A DNA stretch of 64,000 bases from Flammeovirgaceae bacterium. GTDB taxonomy: Bacteria; Bacteroidota; Bacteroidia; Cytophagales; Cyclobacteriaceae. Location: assembly GCA_021298355.1 (NCBI GenBank), contig JAJTEH010000001.1:1-64000 (forward strand), in the 5' to 3' direction. The notes below the pieces were generated by a model. The model had not been told where the DNA came from and ran no database searches. It saw only the letters and a program-made list of their open reading frames with translations. The translations under genes and the position numbers were made by a program. Positions 54,606 through 63,292 of the stretch are shown piece by piece (the stretch's first letter is position 1; each line of letters opens with the position of its first letter).

Positions 54606-55664
54606 ATGACGAAAAATGTATACTTAATCACGCTTTTTTCCTTGGTTTTAACTGGAGTTTACGCCCAACAATGGACGAAACTTTCTACTGAGGCTTACCC
54701 CGGTAAACAAGATGATATTACTTTTATTGATGACCAAACTGGGTGGTACATCAATGGGTATGGTAAGGTATATCAAACTAAAAATGGTGGAACAACGTGG
54801 AATAAATTATTTGAGAGTAAAGGATCGTTCTTTCGCGCTATTGCTTTTACAGATAGCCTGACAGGATACATGGGTACTGTTGGTACAGATTATTTTCCTA
54901 ATGTACAAGATACCATTCCGCTTTATAAAACAATTGATGGTGGCAAAACATGGAAAGCCGTAGCGTATAAAGGTCCGTATGTAAAAGGAATTTGTGCTAT
55001 AGATGTTGTAAAAGAAGAATTCATAAACCACGGCAAGCTGGATGTTAAATACCATATTTATGCAGTGGGTAGGGTAGGTAGCCCCTCCGGATTAATTGTA
55101 TCGCATGATAGTGGTGCAACATGGCAATCGTACGACTTAACCAGTTATGGCAAAATGTTTTTCGATATTAAAATGTTTGATAAGAAAAATGGAATTGCTT
55201 GTTCTGCCAGTAATGCCGATATAAGCCAGAGCAATGCGCTTATTTTAAAAACGAATGATGGTGGATTAACATGGAAAAAAGTATATCAGTCTAACCGACC
55301 ATACGAAACAACATGGAAGGTTTCTTTTCCCAGTGCCAAAGTTGGTTACGTAACCATTCAATCTTATAATCCTGATCCGGCTGTAACGCAACAGCGAATT
55401 GCGAAAACAACAGATGGAGGTGAAACATGGGTTGAGCTCGATTTAGTACAAGACAACAGAGCAAGAGAATTTGGTATTGGCTTCATCAGTGAACAAGTAG
55501 GTTTTGTAGGCACAGTTACAAGCGGGTATCAAACCGAGGATGGTGGCAAAACATGGAAGCCGATTAACCTGGGCAGAGCTTGCAATAAAATCAGAATCTA
55601 TCAAGACAAATCAAAAACATGGGGTTATGCTATTGGTGTTGATGTGTTGAAGCTTACTTACTAG
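54606..55664 (+). CDS. Exported BNR/Ycf48-like beta-propeller protein
   Basis: A signal peptide (MTKNVYLITLFSLVLTGVYAQQ) precedes repeated motifs of the BNR type with the Asp/Gly/Gly/Trp pattern, for example TKNGGTTWNKL, TIDGGKTWKA, SHDSGATWQS, TNDGGLTWKK, TTDGGETWVE and TEDGGKTWKP. Six such repeats imply a beta-propeller. Members of this kind (Ycf48/BNR) occur as exported proteins in Bacteroidota; function is unknown. Confidence 0.85.
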   Translation: MTKNVYLITLFSLVLTGVYAQQWTKLSTEAYPGKQDDITFIDDQTGWYINGYGKVYQTKNGGTTWNKLFESKGSFFRAIAFTDSLTGYMGTVGTDYFPNVQDTIPLYKTIDGGKTWKAVAYKGPYVKGICAIDVVKEEFINHGKLDVKYHIYAVGRVGSPSGLIVSHDSGATWQSYDLTSYGKMFFDIKMFDKKNGIACSASNADISQSNALILKTNDGGLTWKKVYQSNRPYETTWKVSFPSAKVGYVTIQSYNPDPAVTQQRIAKTTDGGETWVELDLVQDNRAREFGIGFISEQVGFVGTVTSGYQTEDGGKTWKPINLGRACNKIRIYQDKSKTWGYAIGVDVLKLTY

Positions 55665-55811
55665 ATAGAAGGAAATTTTAAATTCAAAATATCAACAAAT
55701 GTTTAGTTATGAGTAAGATGTTGGTAATCTGCCTATCATCTCAAAACAAACGCTACTTGATGAAGATACTTTGAGGTTTTATCTGAAAAGGTAATTACTT
55801 TCGCTATCGAC

Positions 55812-56387
55812 ATGAAAACGGATTTAGAACCATTTATTCTTTCCATCAATAACCTGGATGAAACGATTTTACAAGATGTAACGCCTGCTTTCCGGCATTA
55901 CGAATATCCGAAAGGTTATTTTTTATTGAAAGCCGGAAAAGTTTGCGATCAACTTTGGTTTATGACAAAAGGCTGCGTTCGCTATTTTTATACAGATGAA
56001 AACGGAAAGGAAGCCAACACATGGTTTTCTTTGGATGAACAGATTGTTACCGATACGATAAGTTTCGTGACCAGAAAGCCAGCGCAAGAAAGTATTCAAG
56101 TAGTAGAAGACGCTTCTTTTTATGCTATCGACTGTGAAGCCATACAGCGATTACTAAAGAAACACCATGCTTTTGCCTTATGGTATATAAAATTAGTTGA
56201 GAAACATTATATAGAACAAGTTGAAGACAGAATTGCCGATCTGCAATTTTTGGATGCGAAACAGCGCTACGAAAAATTAACAACTCTTTATCCTTCCATA
56301 ACCAATAGAATCAGTTTAGGACATATTGCATCATACTTAAATATTACACAAGAGACGTTAAGCCGAATCCGATCTGGCAAACTCTAG
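55812..56387 (+). CDS. Crp/Fnr family transcriptional regulator
   Basis: The N-terminal cyclic-nucleotide-binding-type barrel spans about 20-120. The C-terminal helix-turn-helix (about 163-189) contains ISLGHIASYLNITQETLSRI; the recognition helix carries ETLSR, i.e. the ExxSR motif that in FNR contacts TTGAT half-sites. Cysteines are few (45, 55 and 130 region) and do not form the FNR Fe-S set, so the signal is unknown. The next gene is preceded by matching boxes. Confidence 0.88.
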   Translation: MKTDLEPFILSINNLDETILQDVTPAFRHYEYPKGYFLLKAGKVCDQLWFMTKGCVRYFYTDENGKEANTWFSLDEQIVTDTISFVTRKPAQESIQVVEDASFYAIDCEAIQRLLKKHHAFALWYIKLVEKHYIEQVEDRIADLQFLDAKQRYEKLTTLYPSITNRISLGHIASYLNITQETLSRIRSGKL

Positions 56388-56390
56388 AAT

Positions 56391-56404
56391 TTGATCTACA
56401 TCAA
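56391..56404 (+). promoter_or_regulatory. Perfect FNR/CRP-type box TTGATCTACATCAA
   Basis: TTGAT-CTAC-ATCAA fits the FNR consensus TTGATnnnnATCAA exactly. It lies 4 bases after the Crp/Fnr gene stop and 76 bases before the fusion gene start. Confidence 0.65.
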
Positions 56405-56412
56405 AATGCTTT

Positions 56413-56426
56413 TTGTGCTACATCAA
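56413..56426 (+). promoter_or_regulatory. Degenerate second FNR-type box TTGTGCTACATCAA
   Basis: It shares the right arm CTACATCAA and the TTG start with the first box. The centre-to-centre spacing is 22 bp, two helical turns, so both could be bound on one face. Confidence 0.45.
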
Positions 56427-56479
56427 ATATAGGTACGTGCTTATTCTGCTGTTTTGCTATACAAACTAGTAAACACAGT

Positions 56480-58300
56480 ATGTACCTCTACGACATCTTA
56501 TCTGGCATTGCTGCCGCTTTCAAAGAAAACTTTTTATGGTATGCGAGTTTTGCTTTTCCTTTCTTTATCCTTTTCTGGATAGTTGGAAAGAAATATTTTC
56601 AACGCATCCGAATTCAACTAACGCAAAGAGCCAATACCCATCATTTTAAGCATGATCTTTTATACTCTGCTTCAACTTTTTTGGTATTTGCCATTCTCGA
56701 TGTATGCTTTTATTTCTTACACGATTTAGGCTATACTAATTTATACACCGAGGTAGCTGATTTTGGCTGGCCCTATTTGCTGATCAGTTTCTTTGTTGTA
56801 TTGTTTCTGGATGATACCTTCTTTTATTGGAGTCATAGAGCCATGCATACATCTGGGTTATATCGCTTTTTCCACAGGGTGCATCACGAGAGTACCGATC
56901 CATCTCCTTTAACCGCTTTTGCTTTTCATCCGTCTGAAGCACTTGTAGAAAATTTAATGCATGTGGTTTTACCCTTTTTGTTTCCTATACATGTAGGCGT
57001 AATGATTACGTGGCAAATTTTCTCCATGCTAAACAATGTGCTGGCGCATTTAGGATACGAAATATATCCAAAGAGTTGGCTATCGATACCGGTATTAAAA
57101 TTTAAAACAGCTTCAACGCATCACAACATGCATCATCAGTTATTCAATGGCAATTACGCCTTGTATTTTACCTGGTGGGATAAATGGATGGGTACAGAGT
57201 TTAAAGATTACGAAACACGACATCAGGCAATTTTTGAACGAAGTAAAGAAACAACAAACAACGATGGATTTTATCCGGTAGAAGTTATTCAGGTAAAGAA
57301 AGAAGCTAATAATGCCTTAACCCTTTGGTGCAAAGATAAAAGTGGAAGGTTTAAAAATTATCTGCCCGGCCAGCATGTTACCCTAAAAGTTACCAAGGGT
57401 GCACAAACGTATTACCGAACATTTTCTCTTTCTTCTATTCCACATGTACACGAAAACTTTTCGTTAACAATAAAGAAAATAGAAAGCGGTATCGTTACAC
57501 CGTATCTACATAATCATGTAAAAGTTGGGGATGTGCTTTCTATTAGTTCGCCATCCGGTCAGTTTTTTGTGGAAGTAGATCCTGCTAAAGGCAAAGAGTA
57601 TGTATTGATTGCAGGTGGCAGTGGCATTACACCGCTGTATAGTATGCTCGGTAGTATTTTAACGTTCGAACCAAAGAGTACGGTTACCTTATTATATGCT
57701 AACCGGAATTTTCAATCTATCATTTTTAGAAACGAAATAGAAAAGTGGCAACGAGAGTTTCCAGAGAGATTAAATGTGATTCACTTCTTAAGTGAAGAGA
57801 AAAAACCTGAACGTGCTATCGGGGGTTATATAACGCGCATCAGCCTGGAACAAATTATAAATACTGATAAAGAGAAAAAGCTACACTTTTATTTGTGCGG
57901 CCCTGAGTTGATGACGAGCAAATTGATGGAGGACTTGCAATACCTTGGTATAGCTGCTGAGAGAATAAACAGAGAATTATTTCATACGAATAGAAGCATT
58001 ACAGACATACAAGGAGTACATGCCAAAGTAGAAGCAAAAGTGTATAACAAAAAATATACGTACGAAGCCAAACCCGGTTATACTTTGTTGGAGAGTGCCT
58101 TACAACAAAACATTCCGTTATCGTTTTCTTGTAAGAGTGGTATTTGTGGAATGTGCAAAGCCAAATGCACAAGTGGAAATGTGCACATTAAAAACAATCA
58201 GGTGTTAACGGATAACGAAATAAAAGCTGGATACATATTGGCTTGTCAATCGGTGCCTTTAACGAATCATGTTACTATTAGTCAGTCAGGCCATGATTGA
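56480..58300 (+). CDS. Fatty acid hydroxylase-ferredoxin reductase-[2Fe-2S] ferredoxin fusion protein
   Basis: A three-part protein of 606 residues. The first part (about 1-255) is a membrane sterol-desaturase/fatty acid hydroxylase domain with histidine boxes SHRAMH (118-123), HRVHH (132-136) and HHNMHH (214-219). The second (about 265-500) is a ferredoxin-NAD(P)+ reductase module with RTFSLSS (FAD), GGSGITPLYSML (NAD) and YLCGPELM. The third (about 515-606) is a plant-type 2Fe-2S ferredoxin with Cys551, 556, 559 and 589. Electrons could thus flow from NAD(P)H through FAD and 2Fe-2S to the di-iron site inside one chain. The lipid substrate is unknown. Confidence 0.92.
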   Translation: MYLYDILSGIAAAFKENFLWYASFAFPFFILFWIVGKKYFQRIRIQLTQRANTHHFKHDLLYSASTFLVFAILDVCFYFLHDLGYTNLYTEVADFGWPYLLISFFVVLFLDDTFFYWSHRAMHTSGLYRFFHRVHHESTDPSPLTAFAFHPSEALVENLMHVVLPFLFPIHVGVMITWQIFSMLNNVLAHLGYEIYPKSWLSIPVLKFKTASTHHNMHHQLFNGNYALYFTWWDKWMGTEFKDYETRHQAIFERSKETTNNDGFYPVEVIQVKKEANNALTLWCKDKSGRFKNYLPGQHVTLKVTKGAQTYYRTFSLSSIPHVHENFSLTIKKIESGIVTPYLHNHVKVGDVLSISSPSGQFFVEVDPAKGKEYVLIAGGSGITPLYSMLGSILTFEPKSTVTLLYANRNFQSIIFRNEIEKWQREFPERLNVIHFLSEEKKPERAIGGYITRISLEQIINTDKEKKLHFYLCGPELMTSKLMEDLQYLGIAAERINRELFHTNRSITDIQGVHAKVEAKVYNKKYTYEAKPGYTLLESALQQNIPLSFSCKSGICGMCKAKCTSGNVHIKNNQVLTDNEIKAGYILACQSVPLTNHVTISQSGHD

Positions 58301-58910
58301 TAAAAAATATTATCTGATTTTGATCTTTAACCTTATTGCATTACCATCTAGCGCACAAGTTGCCGTAGAAGTATTAACCGGAAACAAGCAAACACATTAT
58401 ATCAATTACCTGGAAAAAGATTTTGGAGAGGAAGCCAAATGGAATTACTTTAACCTAAATCGGTTTACAGTAGATTACGAAAGTAAAAGCAACAATAGTG
58501 TTTCTATAGAAGGACAATTAACCTACAACATAAATACTTGGTTTGGTTTTTCTGCCGGAGGTGGACTTTATGGTGAAGTATTTGTGCCAACGGCTGGCGT
58601 AAGCATATCACTCGATAAACCGGATAAAAGTATTTTCATGCAAGTATATCCCACGTTGGGGTGGGCAAATCGTAAGCTCATGCCCAGCGTTTTAGGTTTA
58701 TTGGGTTATGCCCCAACGTTTAATTCACGATGGGGTTTATCCACGCAAGTGATATTTTCTGTTGATGCTAGCGAAAGTGTACAATTGATTCGTGTTGGAG
58801 TTGATTATCAATCTACTTTGCAATTTGGCATAGGTGCTGATTTGCAACAATCATTTGAAGATGGTCGAGCGAATTATAATGTTGGGCCTTTTATTCGTTT
58901 TACTTTTTAA
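58293..58910 (+). CDS. Hypothetical outer-membrane beta-barrel protein
   Basis: The start at 58293 (ATG overlapping the fusion gene's stop region) gives a signal peptide MIDKKYYLILIFNLIALPSSAQ; an in-frame ATG at 58269 is rejected. About 180 residues of alternating strands follow, ending in VGPFIRFTF, typical of outer-membrane proteins. The family is unrecognised. It shares the transcript of the fusion gene. Confidence 0.65.
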   Translation: MIDKKYYLILIFNLIALPSSAQVAVEVLTGNKQTHYINYLEKDFGEEAKWNYFNLNRFTVDYESKSNNSVSIEGQLTYNINTWFGFSAGGGLYGEVFVPTAGVSISLDKPDKSIFMQVYPTLGWANRKLMPSVLGLLGYAPTFNSRWGLSTQVIFSVDASESVQLIRVGVDYQSTLQFGIGADLQQSFEDGRANYNVGPFIRFTF

Positions 58911-59177
58911 TACTAAATAAATCTAGTAAGAGATGAATAGTTGTCTTTAAACGAGGGTTCTGCAATTTTTTGTAACTGAAAAGAAATTATTATGCAGATT
59001 ATAATGCTTATTTTTAAGTGAAAGGGATATACTTAGTAGTCTGTAAATTCTTTATCAGATTACTATACACTTTATTTCACATAAAGGAAAACCTGTTTTA
59101 CATGGCATTTTATGGGAATCGTCAAAAAAATTCTTTTTTACACTGGGTATACCACACCTTTACAAAAAAAGAAGAAT

Positions 59178-59594
59178 ATGCGATTATTCATTTGCTTTTT
59201 TATTGCCTTTTTATTGGGTTTATGTATTGCCAATACACTTTGTGTGCAGCAAATAGTTTTGCAAGGGTATGTAAAGGATGCAGTTAACCAGGAGCCAATT
59301 CCTTTTGCCAATGTATATCTTGAAAATATTTATGTGGGCACATCTACTAATTTAGATGGCTATTTTACCTTAAAAATACCTGCTGTTCATCACGACAAAG
59401 TAGTGTTAGTTTCCTACTTGGGCTATGAGGTAGCAAAACTTAACATCTTAACATGGCATCAAAATAATAGTCCTATAATTTATCTGAAAGAATCGGCAAA
59501 GAAGTTAAAAGAAATAATTATAACGGCAGAATCTGCGGCAGAGATAGTTACCAAAGCCCATGCTGCAATAGATAAAGAACTATCCAATGGGTAA
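59178..59594 (+). pseudogene. N-terminal part of an exported CarboxypepD_reg-like outer-membrane protein, split by a frameshift
   Basis: The ATG at 59178 begins a signal peptide (MRLFICFFIAFLLGLCIANT), followed by a carboxypeptidase-regulatory-like domain (IVLQGYVKDAVNQEPIPFANVYL and later EIIITAESAAEIVTKAHAAI). The frame then stops at TAA 59592-59594, while the rest of the protein continues in another frame from 59587. One extra G in the GGG at 59589-59591 would explain the break. An ATG at 59112 is in frame but not preferred. The two halves are one gene broken by an indel, or one gene with programmed frameshifting. Confidence 0.7.
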
Positions 59595-61161
59595 TACATT
59601 GCTTACAGGCTTTTACAGAGAAACAAATATTCATAAAGAGATAGATAGTGTTGAACACTATTACTATGTAATTGAAGCCATTACGAAAATCAATAAACCA
59701 TCGTATCAAACTAAATTACCGGAAGGAGATATAAAGTTAGAGCAAGTGCGAAAGAATCAGTTTGTTGCAGAAGATGTAAAATTTACCAAGTGGTATGCCG
59801 GTGCGTATACACCCATGCGATTTGATGTTGTAAAGAAACGCATGGAGTTTATTGTTCCCAATCAACAAGATCGCTATGCTTATCAGATTGAAAGGCAAAC
59901 TACGTATTACGACCGCATTGTTTTTGAAATCAGTTTTAAACCAGTAAAAAATAGTGCCGATTATGAAGGGAAATTGTATATAGATACAGACACGTATGCT
60001 ATTGTGAAAGCAGATTACCAATACAGTAAAGAAAGATTGCGTAGAGAAAACATAGATAGACAACACACCGGTTTACAGAGCAGACAATTTAAAGTAAACT
60101 ATCAACCTGTAGGTAATGTATGGCACCTGCAAAGCATTTGGCAACAAGCTACCGGTTTCGATAAAAACGCCAATACAACGTTTAGGTATATAACCGAATA
60201 TGCCACAACCGGTATTCAGGAAAACACAGTTGAAGATTTTGATTATATAGATAAAATACAATGGGGCGAAGTTTTTTTAACCAAGAATACAAATTACGAT
60301 AGTACGTTTTGGAAAGACTTTAACATTGTTACTGAAACCAAGGCATTAACCGATCATTTAATTGATACAACGTATCAGCTAAAAGTTAAACAAGAAATGG
60401 CAACATCTTTATCTGCAACCGAATTGAAAAAAACAAACAGAAAACAAAAGCGATTAAACCCTTTTTTTACGATAACAAATTACGGTATGCAACCTAACGG
60501 AAATGCTTTATCGATTACATATTCTAATCCAGATAATTCATTTACTGTAAATGAGCAACGTAACCTAAACCAAACCTATTTTGCATGGAGCAGTAGTTTT
60601 GGGTTAACGTACGATGTTGGTAAAAATATGTATGTATCTGCACAAGTTTATAATGGGTTTAGCAGAAATAAATTTTCTGGTTTCGATATAGGTTTAGGGC
60701 ACAGGTTTTTATTGAGCAAACCAAACAACAGACCAAAGCATGTAGCTATTGAACTGCTCTTTTCTTCATCGCGCTTTTTCTACAGAATAGCTGATTATAA
60801 GAATAACAACATTACTATTGATGGTGTAACTTTCAAAAATGATAAGGTAAGACTAGAACTCATGAACGAACAGTTAGCAATTAAACCTAAAATCAATTAT
60901 GAAGTAGAAATTAACAGAAAGTATTCATTCTATTTTGAAGTAGGTTATTTGTTAACCTTTTCTCAACGGCATAGGCTTTTGTTTTCTGATGAAAACAAAA
61001 ATGGAGCATTAGGAAGTATTGGGTTAAACAGAAAAGCTTTACCCTTTTCGAATGAACGAACATCTGTTTTAGTAAATGGCCAACCGGCAGAACGATTTCC
61101 TTTCGAGAATTTACTATATATTACCATTGGATGTAAAGGCTCCATAAAACTATTCAGGTAG
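59587..61161 (+). pseudogene. C-terminal part of the same outer-membrane protein (second frame)
   Basis: The frame begins MGNTLLTGFYRETN and has no signal peptide, although LTGFYRE is normally found in the middle of a CarboxypepD_reg-like protein of 600-800 residues. About 520 residues of beta-strand-rich sequence follow, with a probable barrel in the second half. If one base is removed at 59589-59591 the joined reading is IDKELSNGNTLLTGFYRE. Translated alone it would stay in the cytoplasm. It is followed 2 bases later by the LytS gene. Confidence 0.7.
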
Positions 61162-61163
61162 AA

Positions 61164-62135
61164 ATGAAATCCATATTGTTCCATTCCAGAATCTGGTTTC
61201 ACATAGGCTTTTGGCTTTCTATCCTTTTTGTAATGGTTCAATTTGATGTAGATATTCTTGTTGTATTTTACAGTATGTTGGTTTTAATGGTGCCTGTTTA
61301 CGTATGCAACACATTTCTTGTTAATTACTATTATAAGAAAAGAAAGTATTTGCACTTTGTTTTAGGTATGCTATTGCTGGTATTGGTATATACTTTATTC
61401 GTGTATTGGTTGCCGGCTACCATTTATAAAAAAGACAAAGACGATCTTTTTACCATTTATCTAGACCTGCTTTTTTTTACCGTGTTTGCAGCCAGTATAA
61501 AAATTGGGCGATATAGTTTTTACAAAGAAAAAGAGTATGCTGCTATACAAATACAACAACTACAATCAGAATTATCTTTACTGAAAGCACAAGTTAATCC
61601 ACATTTTTTGTTCAACACCCTAAACAATGTTTATGGTTTGATTTTACAACAACAAACCAACCAAGCTGCCGAAGTAACTTTAAAACTATCTGATTTAATG
61701 CGGTATATGTTAGAAAGTAGCAAACTGAATTTAGTGTTGTTACGTAAAGAAATTAAATTTATAGAAGATTACTTATCGTTAGAACGCATACGCTTATCGC
61801 CAACCAATACCATAACATTTGAGGTTTCGGGGGTAGACCGTGAAATATTTATACCACCTTTATTGTTTATTCCTTTGGTAGAAAATGCTTTTAAACATGG
61901 TTTGCAAAATCAGGTAGATGTAGGTTGTGCTTCTTTTCATCTTACGTTACAACAACACGAATTGTATTTTGAAGCCATAAACACAAAAGGAAATTCTTTA
62001 CAAAAAACAGAAGTAAGTGGTACCGGTTTAGAAAACTTAACGAAACGTTTGCAATTACTTTATCCGGATAAACACACATTACAAATAGAAGAAAGTGCAG
62101 AAATGTTTAAAGTTATCCTCCATATAACAGTATGA
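61164..62135 (+). CDS. LytS-family sensor histidine kinase
   Basis: The 323-residue protein has four membrane segments in the first 120 residues and then a His_kinase domain (PF06580 type) with phospho-accepting His147 in QVNPHFLFNTLNNVYG. The ATP-binding part ends in GTGLENLTKRLQLLYPDK. It starts 2 bases after the split receptor and overlaps the response regulator by 4 bases. Signal unknown. Confidence 0.93.
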   Translation: MKSILFHSRIWFHIGFWLSILFVMVQFDVDILVVFYSMLVLMVPVYVCNTFLVNYYYKKRKYLHFVLGMLLLVLVYTLFVYWLPATIYKKDKDDLFTIYLDLLFFTVFAASIKIGRYSFYKEKEYAAIQIQQLQSELSLLKAQVNPHFLFNTLNNVYGLILQQQTNQAAEVTLKLSDLMRYMLESSKLNLVLLRKEIKFIEDYLSLERIRLSPTNTITFEVSGVDREIFIPPLLFIPLVENAFKHGLQNQVDVGCASFHLTLQQHELYFEAINTKGNSLQKTEVSGTGLENLTKRLQLLYPDKHTLQIEESAEMFKVILHITV

Positions 62136-62854
62136 AAATACGATGTTTAATTGTTGATGACGAGCCCATCGCTCAGCAAATTTTAGAAAACTTTGTTAAG
62201 CACGTGCAGTCGTTAGAATGCGTGGGCACTTGCCAAAATGCCTTTGATGCACTTAAAATTTTACATTCAGAAAAAATTGATCTGCTTTTTCTTGACATTA
62301 AAATGCCGAGTTTTTCCGGGTTAGATTTACTTAAATCGTTAACGCATCCGCCTAAAGTTATTTTAACAACTGCATTTTCAGAGTTTGCAGTTGAGAGTTA
62401 CGAATATGGTGTAAGCGATTATTTACTAAAGCCCATCAGCTTCGATCGGTTTCTTAAAGCAGTAAACAAAGTATTACTGCCGGGGCATGTAACTTTCCAA
62501 ACGCAAAACACAGTTGAAAATTCTGGTAATCAACCTGATTTTATTTTTTTAAAGGCTGATAAGAAAATTCATAAAATTCAACATCAGAATATTATCTATA
62601 TAGAAGGAAGTGGCAATTACATTAAAGTATACAGACAAAGCGAACCCATGTTAATGGTATTAGAAAAGTTAAGTGATTTAGAAAATAAATTACCACAAAC
62701 GCTATTTGTGCGCGTACATAAATCGTACCTCGTTAATCTTTCTCATATTGCTCAAATGGAAGGTAATATGCTTAAAGTGGGGAATGCATCAATACCTGTT
62801 TCTGCATCGTATAAAGAGCGATTAGAAAAAATATTGAATAACGATTTTAAATAA
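62132..62854 (+). CDS. LytTR-type response regulator
   Basis: The receiver domain has the acidic pair at Asp9/Asp10 and the phospho-acceptor Asp55 in LLFLDIKMP. The C-terminal LytTR DNA-binding domain (about 135-235) contains IYIEGSGNYIKVY and FVRVHKSYLVNLSHI. It pairs with the LytS kinase upstream, which overlaps it by 4 bases. Confidence 0.95.
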   Translation: MKIRCLIVDDEPIAQQILENFVKHVQSLECVGTCQNAFDALKILHSEKIDLLFLDIKMPSFSGLDLLKSLTHPPKVILTTAFSEFAVESYEYGVSDYLLKPISFDRFLKAVNKVLLPGHVTFQTQNTVENSGNQPDFIFLKADKKIHKIQHQNIIYIEGSGNYIKVYRQSEPMLMVLEKLSDLENKLPQTLFVRVHKSYLVNLSHIAQMEGNMLKVGNASIPVSASYKERLEKILNNDFK

Positions 62855-63292
62855 TAGAATATAAAACTTAACAAAGTATAGTATAAAAGGTATAGCGAAG
62901 AGAAACAGCGTGTAGGTGTACTAATCTCTATTTTTATAGTAGGATTGGAGTTCTTTTCAGGTGGGGCTATACTTACCTCGTTTACTTATATATGTTTCTT
63001 ACGATACAATGTGTAGTATCCTATAAAAGAACTAAGGAATAGAATTTAACTGTTTATTCTCCATACCATCAGTACTAGTTGTTTAATAGTTCATAGTTCA
63101 GCTTTTAGAGTTATTTGCATGCTTTGATTAATAGATGGAAGATAAACTAAAAACATTTTTCACTATAGGGTAAACGTTAGTATTACCTGGTATCGATGTT
63201 CGATTTGTTGATTTGGTATCTGTTTCGTATCAGATTAGTAATCTGCCTTTTTTTACTTTAGTAAAGTATGGAGATATGGTTAGGGGAAGAAA
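62855..63292. other. Intergenic region between convergent genes
   Basis: No gene, RNA or clear terminator is seen. There is one inverted repeat with long spacing (GTTCTTTT 62950-62957 with AAAAGAAC 63025-63032); the span between the arms is about 67 bases, so it is not a convincing terminator. Confidence 0.4.

Noticed and set aside
62950-63032. Inverted repeat GTTCTTTT/AAAAGAAC as a terminator
   Set aside because: The arms are about 67 bases apart and no T-run follows.
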